This document shows, in pieces, positions 8,919 to 15,642 of a DNA stretch of 37,877 nucleotides. The stretch's first letter is position 1, and each line of letters begins with the position of its first letter. The translations under genes and the position numbers were made by a program. The stretch is from an uncultured Bacteroidota bacterium (lineage in GTDB: Bacteria; Bacteroidota; Bacteroidia; Bacteroidales; P3): positions 1-37,877 of the forward strand of contig CACYKY010000018.1 in NCBI GenBank assembly GCA_902775135.1, written 5' to 3'. The notes under the pieces were generated by a model. That model worked only from the letters and a program-made list of their open reading frames with translations, was not told where the DNA came from and did not search any database.

Positions 8919-10268
8919 ATGAAAAAAACGCTATTGCCCTCGCTGCTCCTCCTGCTCTGCGCGCTCTTTGCGCCTTTCTCCCCCCTCTCCGCCCAAACCT
9001 CCTACTATGCCATCGACTCCACCTGCGGATGCGACATCTTCTATACCGAAGGCATCAAGACCACCCGCGAGGGCAACCTCTACGGCTTCCAACGCTACGA
9101 CGGCGCCATCGTCGCTCCCCCCATCTTCGCCTATGTGGGCCAGTTCACCGACGGCTACTGTCTCGTATGGCAGTTCGACTCCGCTGCCGACTACAATCCC
9201 TCCCTCTCCGAGCCGCCCCTGCTGGCGGGCCTCATCGACTCCACCGGACGCTTCGTCGTTCCCTGCGCCTACGACAATGTCGCCCTTCCCTCCGAGGGGC
9301 GCGTCGCCGTCATGAAAGGCAACCTCTGGGGCTTCTCCGACCTTCGCGGCCACCTCGTCATCCCCCTGCAGTTCCACGCCGCCACACCCTTCTCCGACGG
9401 CCGCTCCGCCGTCACCACCCTCGTCGACTCCAACTTCTTCTTCGGCAACTACATCGACACCCTCGGCCACCTCCTCTTCGCCCCCGACCGCTTCCAGCGC
9501 ACCCTGCCCTACATCGACGGCTACGCCGCCGCCATGCGCTACGAACGCTGGGGAATCATCGACCGCGACGGCAACGAGATAGTCCCCTTCGCCTTCGAGC
9601 TTGTCACCAACCCCGACCACCATGTAGTCCTTGCCGGTGCTGCCGAAGAAATGGCACTCTTCGTCCTCCCCGCCGTCTCCCCCCGCCGTCAGATTTCCCC
9701 CGCCACTCCCTTCATCTACACCCCCGTCACCTACGTCTCCGACAACCGTATCGGTGTCCTCCGCGACTACGACAAAATGGGATTCCTCGACCTCGAGGGC
9801 AACGAGGTCATTCCCTGCATCTACGACGAGATCGGAGCCTTCCGGCAGGGGCGCACTATGGTGCGCAAGGGCGACCTCTACGGCATCGTCGACACCCTCG
9901 GCCACATCATCCTCCCCATCGAATACCACTCCCACTCCGACCGCGGAATCAAGTACACCTACTTCGACGGCCTCGCTCTGGTGGAGAAAGACAACCGCTA
10001 TGGCTTCGTCGACCTCGAGGGGCGCTTCGTCGTCCCCCTCTCCCTCCAGTCAGCCTTCCCCTTCTCCGAAGGCACCGCCGCCGTGCAGTACGACGGCTTC
10101 TGGGGCTACATCGACACCACCGGCAACCTCACCCTCCCCGTCATCTTCGACCGCGCCTCACCCTTCCAGTATCAGCGTGCCGACGTCTCCTTCCAGGGAC
10201 GCCACCTCAAGATTGCCCCCGACGGCCGCTGCGTGGCCAACTGCAACGGCATCATCTCTTTTAAATGA
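8919..10268 (+). CDS. Secreted WG-repeat (KWG) protein
   Basis: A 449-residue protein with a signal peptide (LLLLLCALFAPFSPLSAQ) followed by about seven WG-type repeats of 45-60 residues. Examples are NLWGFSDLRGHLVIP, RWGIIDRDGNEIVP, LYGIVDTLGHIILP and FWGYIDTTGNLTLP. Such repeats form beta-rich scaffolds, and no enzymatic motif is visible. It lies on the same strand as the bat genes and shares their C-rich coding style, so it may be co-transcribed. A functional tie to the Bat complex is not shown by the sequence. Substrate or partner is unknown. Confidence 0.8.
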   Translation: MKKTLLPSLLLLLCALFAPFSPLSAQTSYYAIDSTCGCDIFYTEGIKTTREGNLYGFQRYDGAIVAPPIFAYVGQFTDGYCLVWQFDSAADYNPSLSEPPLLAGLIDSTGRFVVPCAYDNVALPSEGRVAVMKGNLWGFSDLRGHLVIPLQFHAATPFSDGRSAVTTLVDSNFFFGNYIDTLGHLLFAPDRFQRTLPYIDGYAAAMRYERWGIIDRDGNEIVPFAFELVTNPDHHVVLAGAAEEMALFVLPAVSPRRQISPATPFIYTPVTYVSDNRIGVLRDYDKMGFLDLEGNEVIPCIYDEIGAFRQGRTMVRKGDLYGIVDTLGHIILPIEYHSHSDRGIKYTYFDGLALVEKDNRYGFVDLEGRFVVPLSLQSAFPFSEGTAAVQYDGFWGYIDTTGNLTLPVIFDRASPFQYQRADVSFQGRHLKIAPDGRCVANCNGIISFK

Positions 10269-10303
10269 GAAATAGTTATTAGTTTTTAGTTTTAGTTTTA
10301 AGT

Positions 10304-10750
10304 ATGACCCATCCCGGCACCATCATCTCCGTCAACAAGAAGTCCGTCACCGTACAGATCGAGTCCGTCAGCGCCTGCGCCGCCTGTCAGGCCCATTCCC
10401 GTTGCGGCTTCGCCGAATCCAAGACCAAGACCCTCGACATACCCCTCTCCTGCGTCAGCCCCGACCTCCGAGCCACCCTTCAAACCTCAGACATCCTGCC
10501 TCAAACCCCCGTCCTCGTCACCATCGACACCACCCACGGGCTCCTCGCGGTGCTCATAGCCTATCTGCTCCCTGCCATCCTGCTGCTGGGGGTCGTTATT
10601 GGTCTCTCTCTGGCGGGACTCCCCGAATGGGCCGTCATCCTCCTCTCTCTCGCCTCCCTGGCGCTCTACATCCTCCTCCTTGTCCTCTTCCGCCAACGCA
10701 TCGACAACCACTTCACCCTCAAGGTGGAGAAACCAACTCCTAACTCATAA
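10304..10750 (+). CDS. RseC/SoxR-reducing-system family membrane protein
   Basis: A 148-residue protein. The N-terminal half carries a cysteine cluster (SACAACQAHSRCGF, C-x2-C-x5-C). Two adjacent transmembrane helices (about 80-100 and 105-126) follow, then a short basic tail. This is the layout of RseC/RsxC-associated proteins, which in many Bacteroidota precede the rnf electron-transport genes. No rnf gene is present here; ruvC follows after 6 nt. The cysteines could bind a metal or iron-sulfur cluster, which is inference. The preceding gap holds a TTTTAG-type simple repeat. Confidence 0.8.
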   Translation: MTHPGTIISVNKKSVTVQIESVSACAACQAHSRCGFAESKTKTLDIPLSCVSPDLRATLQTSDILPQTPVLVTIDTTHGLLAVLIAYLLPAILLLGVVIGLSLAGLPEWAVILLSLASLALYILLLVLFRQRIDNHFTLKVEKPTPNS

Positions 10751-10756
10751 CTGGAA

Positions 10757-11338
10757 ATGCTAATCCTCGGCATCGACCCCGGCACCCAGATCCTCGGCTA
10801 CTCGCTCCTGGACACCGACGCTCCCTCACCCAAGATCGTCGCCATGGATGTACTCTATCTGAAGAAGATTCCCAAATTCAACCTCCGCATTAAGCAAATC
10901 TTCCTTTCCACCCTTCGCATCATCGACTCCTTCCACCCCGACCACCTCGCCATCGAGGCCCCCTTCTTCGGCAAAAACGTCCAATCCATGCTCAAACTCG
11001 GACGCGCCCAGGGCGTCGCCATCGCCGCCGCCATCTCGCGCGACCTCTCCGTCACCGAGTACGAGCCCTCCGTCATCAAACAGCACATCACCGGCAACGG
11101 CAACGCCTCCAAGCTCCAGGTAGCCACCATCCTCCAGTCTATCCTGGGGTTCGACAACACACCCAAATACTTCGACGCCACCGACGCCCTCGCCGTCGCC
11201 TACACCTGCCACCTCCACCTCTCTAATCCTGTGGCCGACATCCAGCAGCAATTGGCTCCCGCCAAAAAGAAAAAACACAAATCCGCCAAAAAACAATGGG
11301 CCGATTTCATCAACAGCAACCCCGACATAATAAAATAA
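10757..11338 (+). CDS. ruvC: Crossover junction endodeoxyribonuclease RuvC
   Basis: A 193-residue Holliday-junction resolvase, slightly longer than E. coli RuvC because of a lysine-rich tail. Acidic catalytic residues are visible at D7 (LILGIDPGT), E67 (LAIEAPFF) and D140/D143 (YFDATDALAVAY), as expected for the RNase H-like active site. It cleaves four-way junctions as a dimer together with RuvAB; ruvA and ruvB are not in the window. The ATG at 10757 gives the canonical N-terminus, 6 nt after the preceding stop. Confidence 0.95.
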   Translation: MLILGIDPGTQILGYSLLDTDAPSPKIVAMDVLYLKKIPKFNLRIKQIFLSTLRIIDSFHPDHLAIEAPFFGKNVQSMLKLGRAQGVAIAAAISRDLSVTEYEPSVIKQHITGNGNASKLQVATILQSILGFDNTPKYFDATDALAVAYTCHLHLSNPVADIQQQLAPAKKKKHKSAKKQWADFINSNPDIIK

Positions 11339-11343
11339 GAACC

Positions 11344-12636
11344 ATGAACACCATTACCCCCCAGCCCTCCTTAAGGTCAAGGTTAACGTTAACCTTGACG
11401 TTGCTCATTGTGTTAGCGGGCTGCACCCCCCACAAAGCCAAGCAGTACGACCCCGCCAAGGTCAACTTCACCGCTCAGGTCAACCCCCTCCTCGACAACC
11501 AGCTCTACCCCTCCCTCATCCTCAGTCTTCAGCCCTCAGCCCCCCAGACATCAGACTTAAGCCCTCAGCCCTCAACCCTCAGCCCTCTCTCCGTCTCCGT
11601 CACCGCCCCCGCCAACAACGCCGTCCTCCGCATCGTCGTCGACTCCTCCGACCTCAACTACGTCACCATCCTCCAGGAAATCCTCCCCGTCCGCGGCGAC
11701 ACCTACACCTTCTACCCCTCCATCAAGTGGAAATACGACCGCCTGCGCCTCGTGCGGCAGCATCGTCCCCTCGACCTCACCCTCACCTGTTTCATCAACG
11801 ACGAGGAGACCGACATCCGCAACCTCCGCATCGACATCCGCTCCGTCAACGAGTGCCCCCTCTCCTTCCGCCCCCAACCCTCTGCCAACAGCCCTCAGCC
11901 CTCCATCGTCGACACCCGCTTCCTCTTTGCCGCCTATGTCAACGAGGAGCACCCCCAGATACCCCTCATCCTCTCCGAAGCCCTCTCCCAGGGCATCGTC
12001 TCCCGCTTCCAGGGCTATCAGGCCGGCAGCCGCGACGATGTCCGCAAGCAGGTCCTCGCCCTCTGGCACAACACCCTCCTCCGCGGTCTCTCCTACTCTT
12101 CCATCTCCTGCACCTCCAATCCCTCCCCGCGCACCAACGTCCAGCACATACGCTTCTTCGACGAAGTGTGGAACACCCGCCAGGCCAACTGCATCGACGC
12201 CTGCGTCTACTTTGCCTCCATCCTCCGCAAGATAGGCCTCCGCCCCATCATCTTCGTCGAACCCTGCCACGCCTACCTCGGCTACTATACCGACAAAGGC
12301 CGCAAAAACATCGCCCTCCTCGAAACTACCGTCACCTCCTGGGTCAACTACCCCGACCTCCTCCGCAATCTCGACGCCGACGGGCGCCTGCCCGAGGAAC
12401 AGATCAGCAAGATAGCCAAATACCTCACCCCCCGTCAGCTGCAGGACTATGCCGACGGTCGCCTCTCCACCGACCAGCTCCTCATCCTCGTCTCCACCTC
12501 CCTCTTCGACAAAGCCTCCACCTACAACCAGGAGACCTACCAATCCAACCGCCAGCACTTCGAGGACCCCGACGCCATCTCTTTCCAGCAGCTCGATATC
12601 GAAACCCTCCGCCAAACAGTCCAACCCATCATCTAA
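11344..12636 (+). CDS. Lipoprotein with transglutaminase-like core
   Basis: A 430-residue protein with a lipoprotein signal (LTLTLTLLIVLAGC), so it is predicted to be lipid-anchored. A transglutaminase-like segment has Cys283 (RQANCIDACVYFASILRK) and His309 (EPCHAYLGYY), followed by an acidic residue in LLETT. This is the Cys-His-acid order of that fold, which may be a protease or may be non-catalytic. Two places in the protein, about residues 60-80 and 180-192, are encoded by CAGCCCTC-type simple repeats (LSPQPSTLSPL, SANSPQPSI) and look like repeat-derived linkers. A 24-bp palindrome lies in the signal peptide coding region. I chose the ATG at 11344 because it begins the signal peptide and follows the ruvC stop by 5 nt. 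Confidence 0.72.
   Translation: MNTITPQPSLRSRLTLTLTLLIVLAGCTPHKAKQYDPAKVNFTAQVNPLLDNQLYPSLILSLQPSAPQTSDLSPQPSTLSPLSVSVTAPANNAVLRIVVDSSDLNYVTILQEILPVRGDTYTFYPSIKWKYDRLRLVRQHRPLDLTLTCFINDEETDIRNLRIDIRSVNECPLSFRPQPSANSPQPSIVDTRFLFAAYVNEEHPQIPLILSEALSQGIVSRFQGYQAGSRDDVRKQVLALWHNTLLRGLSYSSISCTSNPSPRTNVQHIRFFDEVWNTRQANCIDACVYFASILRKIGLRPIIFVEPCHAYLGYYTDKGRKNIALLETTVTSWVNYPDLLRNLDADGRLPEEQISKIAKYLTPRQLQDYADGRLSTDQLLILVSTSLFDKASTYNQETYQSNRQHFEDPDAISFQQLDIETLRQTVQPII
11376..11399. repeat. 24-bp perfect palindrome within the lipoprotein signal peptide
   Basis: The arms GTCAAGGTTAAC and GTTAACCTTGAC are exact reverse complements with no spacer. They encode part of SRLTLTLTL in the signal peptide. Fifteen bases (GTTAACGTTAACCTT) recur at 37516-37530 in non-coding DNA. 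Confidence 0.9.
11521..11590 (+). repeat. CAGCCCT heptad-like repeat inside the lipoprotein gene
   Basis: Degenerate CAGCCCT/CAACCCT units are read in frame as a Ser/Pro/Gln-rich linker. A shorter block of the same type is at about 11876-11905. Confidence 0.7.
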
Positions 12637-12740
12637 CCCCTCAACCACTTGGCCACTTAGCTACTCAGCTACTTAGCTACTCAACCACTTAGCCACTTAG
12701 CCACTCAGCTACTCAGCCACTCAGCCACTCATCCCTCAGA
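12637..12740 (+). repeat. CACTTAGC/CACTCAGC octad tandem repeat
   Basis: About twelve degenerate 8-nt units (CACTTAGC, TACTCAGC, CACTCAGC) fill the gap between the lipoprotein stop and the promoter of the next gene. Confidence 0.9.
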
Positions 12741-12755
12741 CCATGAGAAAAAAAA

Positions 12756-12787
12756 TTTGGCCATGTGGGAGGAGTTTTGTATTTTTG
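12756..12787 (+). promoter_or_regulatory. Promoter of the caspase-fold gene
   Basis: TTTG at 12756-12759 and TATTTTTG at 12780-12787 are separated by 20 nt, matching the Bacteroidota primary-sigma promoter. The -33 element sits in AAAAATTTGGCCATGTGG (12751-12768), which is identical to the region around the tRNA-Ser -33 element. Confidence 0.75.
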
Positions 12788-12833
12788 CATTTTGAATCTA
12801 TTGTGGTGTCAATTTGTAATAAATAGATATAGA

Positions 12834-14600
12834 ATGAGAAAGATAGTACTGATTGTGGCCATGTGCCTGGCATGTATGCCGATGTGGGGCCAGACGGGGG
12901 AGCGCCTGCTGAACCGCCGCTACCAGAACGAGATCCGCGACTCGCTGACCGCGGTCATGATGGAGCGCCAGCGCGACATGCAGCGTTATGCCGAGCAGAC
13001 ACTTGCAGCGTTGCCCAACGACCAGAAGCTCTACGACGAGAGCTACATCTCCGTTGTCGCCGACCTCATAGACACCTTCTACGACGACGGACGCATGCGC
13101 CTCGACCTGGTCTACCGTCTGAGCTACAACTGCAAACATATGGAAGGATGGACCGACGACTATCCGTTGGGAACCTTCGACGTGGACTCGTCCAATTCCT
13201 GCCGCGCCATCTGTCAGCTGACGCGCGCTTTCATGGAGCATACGCTGGCCGACGTGCTGCAGGCAGGCAAGGAGGTGGAATTCACCATCACCTCGACAGC
13301 CGACGGCACGGAGTTCACAAAGGCCATTGCCTACGACGGCCGCTACGGCGACTTCCGCTACTGCCCCGTGGTGTTCAACGGCGAGCGTCTGCGCCTGTCG
13401 GTGGACCGCACTTCGGGCATCACCAACAACTGCCAGCTGGCCTACCTCCGCGCTCAGAGCGTGAGGGCCTACCTCGAGGAGAACGTCGGTGCCCTCAGAC
13501 GCACCAACAACACCTACCGCTACGTGACGCAGTCCTACAAAGACTCCGTGAACACCCACTACTACCGCCGCTCGATGATCGAGATGAGAGTGAATGACGT
13601 GTTCAGCGAGACCGTGGAACGCATGCAGCGCCAACGTATGCAGGACGACTATGTCGACTACAACATCCCCCTCACCTCTCACAAGAGTCCCAACACCTAC
13701 GTGCTCATCATCGCCAACGAAAACTATAATGCCGAGCTCATTCCCGATGTGCCCTATGCGCTCAACGACGGCGAGGTGGCCCGTCGCTACTTCGTCAGCG
13801 CCCTGGGTGTGCCTGAGCGTCAGGTGAAACTCTTGAAGAATGCCTCCAAGGCCGAGATAGAGCAGGAGGGCATCCATTGGCTGAAAGACCTGGCCCACGC
13901 CGTCGCCAAGAAAAACGGCGAGCAGGCAGAGCCTACGGCCGAGTTCATTATCTACTACGCCGGACACGGTTTCACCGACCTCGAGGGTGTGGCCTACCTG
14001 CTGCCCAACGGCATCAACACCGAGGATATCGATGCCCTCCAGCCCGGCAAGGGCGGCGGTTGCAAGCTTTTCGGCTGCGGCAAGAAGAAAGTTTCCGACA
14101 CTCTGGTCTACGACATTGTGCTGAGCAAGAAGGAAACACGCCGCCTGGCCGACCAGTGCCTCTCTCTCGAGGCACTGTGCGCAGCCTTCAACAGCAAGAC
14201 CGTGCCCGTGAAGAACCTGACGGTCATCATCGACGCCTCCTTCAACGGCAACGGCCGCGACGGCAAACCCCTCGTGCGTGCCGACCGCAAACAGGACGAG
14301 AAGAAGAAACGCCGCAAGGCATCCCTGCGTAGCGACGCGGTGGTGATGCTGGCTGCCGATTACGACAAGACGGCCTTCGGCTTCGACCGCTTCGAGCATG
14401 GTTTCCTCACCTACTTCCTGCTCAAGGAGGTCAAGGACCAGAAAGATCATTTCTTCCAGCTCGACTATCAGGACATCTTCGAAGACGTGGAGCGCAGGCT
14501 GAACAAAGAAAGCGCCCTGCAGAACAAGTGGCAGGAAGCCTCCGGCATCGCCGGCGGTCGCTACAAGGAGGGCTGGCAACGGATGAAATTCGAGAATTGA
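12834..14600 (+). CDS. Secreted caspase-fold (peptidase C14) protein with Ser in place of the catalytic Cys
   Basis: A 588-residue protein with a signal peptide (LIVAMCLACMPMWGQ). Residues of about 190-260 resemble a degenerate OmpA-type peptidoglycan-binding domain (NNCQLAYLRAQSVRAYLEEN, then YYRRSMIEMRV). The C-terminal half is a caspase-like domain starting at TYVLIIANENYNAELIPDVP, with the conserved His378 in IYYAGHGF. The usual second catalytic motif (DACFSG type) reads IIDASFNGNG here, so the nucleophile position (residue 469, codon TCC at 14238-14240) is Ser. Peptidase activity is therefore doubtful unless Ser acts as nucleophile. The start at 12834 follows a good promoter with a leader of about 40 nt. 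It probably acts in the periplasm or at the surface, and its partners are unknown. Confidence 0.78.
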   Translation: MRKIVLIVAMCLACMPMWGQTGERLLNRRYQNEIRDSLTAVMMERQRDMQRYAEQTLAALPNDQKLYDESYISVVADLIDTFYDDGRMRLDLVYRLSYNCKHMEGWTDDYPLGTFDVDSSNSCRAICQLTRAFMEHTLADVLQAGKEVEFTITSTADGTEFTKAIAYDGRYGDFRYCPVVFNGERLRLSVDRTSGITNNCQLAYLRAQSVRAYLEENVGALRRTNNTYRYVTQSYKDSVNTHYYRRSMIEMRVNDVFSETVERMQRQRMQDDYVDYNIPLTSHKSPNTYVLIIANENYNAELIPDVPYALNDGEVARRYFVSALGVPERQVKLLKNASKAEIEQEGIHWLKDLAHAVAKKNGEQAEPTAEFIIYYAGHGFTDLEGVAYLLPNGINTEDIDALQPGKGGGCKLFGCGKKKVSDTLVYDIVLSKKETRRLADQCLSLEALCAAFNSKTVPVKNLTVIIDASFNGNGRDGKPLVRADRKQDEKKKRRKASLRSDAVVMLAADYDKTAFGFDRFEHGFLTYFLLKEVKDQKDHFFQLDYQDIFEDVERRLNKESALQNKWQEASGIAGGRYKEGWQRMKFEN

Positions 14601-14622
14601 TAATTAAAAATAAAAAAACATT

Positions 14623-15495
14623 ATGGATAAACTGATCATCACCGCCGCCATCTGCGGCGCAGAAGTCACCAAAGAACAGAACCCCAATGTGCCCTACACC
14701 GTAGAGGAGATCGTGCGCGAGGCCAAGAGTGCCGTCGACGCCGGCGCCGCCATCGTCCACCTCCATGTGCGCGAGGACGACGGCACCCCCACCCAGAACC
14801 ACAAGCGCTTCCAGGAGTGCACCGAGGCCATCCTCAAGGAGTGCCCCAACGTCATCCTCATCCCCAGCACCGGCGGCGCCGTGGGTATGACCCCCGACGA
14901 GCGTCTCGATAGCACCAACACCACTCCCATCCCCGAGATGGCTACCCTCGACTGCGGCACCTGCAACTTCGGCGACGACATCTTCGACAACACCATGCCC
15001 ACCATGCGCGCCTTCGGCAAACGCATGATCGAGAAAGGCATCAAACCCGAATACGAGTGCTTCGAGATGGGCCACCTCGAGACCATCCTCCACATGGCCA
15101 AGAAAGGCCAGGTGCCCAGCGCCTTCGGCGTGAACGGCCCCGACGGCAACCCCCTGCCCCTGGTGCCCATGCAGTTCAACTTCGTCCTCGGTGTCCTCGG
15201 TTGCGCCAGCGCCACGGTGGACAACCTGGTGTGGATGGTGAAGAACATCCCGATGGGCAGCACCTGGACCGCCACCGGCATCGGCCGCAACGCCTTCACC
15301 CTGGCGGCTCCCGCCATCGTCATGGGCGGCAACGTCCGCGTGGGCTTCGAGGACAACCTCTACCTCGAACGCGGCGTGCTGGCCAAGAGCAACGGCGAAC
15401 TGGTAGACAAGGTGGTCCGCATGGCCAAACTCCTGGGCCGCCCCATCGCCACCAGCGACGAGGCCAGAGAGATCCTCAGCCTGAAAAAACGCTAG
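14623..15495 (+). CDS. kce: Beta-keto acid cleavage enzyme (BKACE; 3-keto-5-aminohexanoate cleavage enzyme type)
   Basis: A 290-residue TIM-barrel enzyme of the DUF849/BKACE family. These enzymes condense a beta-keto acid with acetyl-CoA and cleave it to acetoacetate and a new CoA ester. In lysine fermentation the substrate is 3-keto-5-aminohexanoate. The metal ligands are visible at His46 and His48 (AAIVHLHVRED) and the later Glu in RVGFEDN (residue 243). Substrate in this protein is inferred from overall similarity; other BKACE substrates are possible. None of the usual lysine-fermentation partners (kamA, kdd, kal, kamDE) is adjacent, so the gene is an orphan here. It lies 22 nt after the caspase-fold gene and may be cotranscribed with it. 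Confidence 0.85.
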   Translation: MDKLIITAAICGAEVTKEQNPNVPYTVEEIVREAKSAVDAGAAIVHLHVREDDGTPTQNHKRFQECTEAILKECPNVILIPSTGGAVGMTPDERLDSTNTTPIPEMATLDCGTCNFGDDIFDNTMPTMRAFGKRMIEKGIKPEYECFEMGHLETILHMAKKGQVPSAFGVNGPDGNPLPLVPMQFNFVLGVLGCASATVDNLVWMVKNIPMGSTWTATGIGRNAFTLAAPAIVMGGNVRVGFEDNLYLERGVLAKSNGELVDKVVRMAKLLGRPIATSDEAREILSLKKR

Positions 15496-15525
15496 TAGAG
15501 ACGCCGCGTGCTGCATCTCCATGTA
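15495..15525 (+). repeat. Single-unit copy of the GTAGAGACGCC hairpin repeat
   Basis: GTAGAG, one 20-nt unit (ACGCCGCGTGCTGCATCTCC) and ATGTA. The first base overlaps the kce stop codon. The two-unit version lies inside the downstream deiminase gene at 15845-15895. The arms GAGACGC and GCATCTC form an imperfect hairpin. Confidence 0.9.
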
Positions 15526-15582
15526 TAAAACGCCAGTGAGGTGAATTCCCAACCAATTCCACAATTCGCCTTATAAAAAAAC

Positions 15583-15613
15583 AGGACCCACCTTCAAAAA
15601 AAGGGTGGGTCCT
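15583..15613. terminator. Stem-loop after kce
   Basis: A perfect 10-bp stem, AGGACCCACC (15583-15592) with GGTGGGTCCT (15604-15613), has an A-rich loop. The plus-strand tail is only TTATT. On the minus strand the stem is followed by GTTTTTTTAT, the stronger terminator signature, although no minus-strand gene ends here. It may be bidirectional. Confidence 0.6.
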
Positions 15614-15642
15614 TATTGATTCTCCACAAATCACCGATAACC

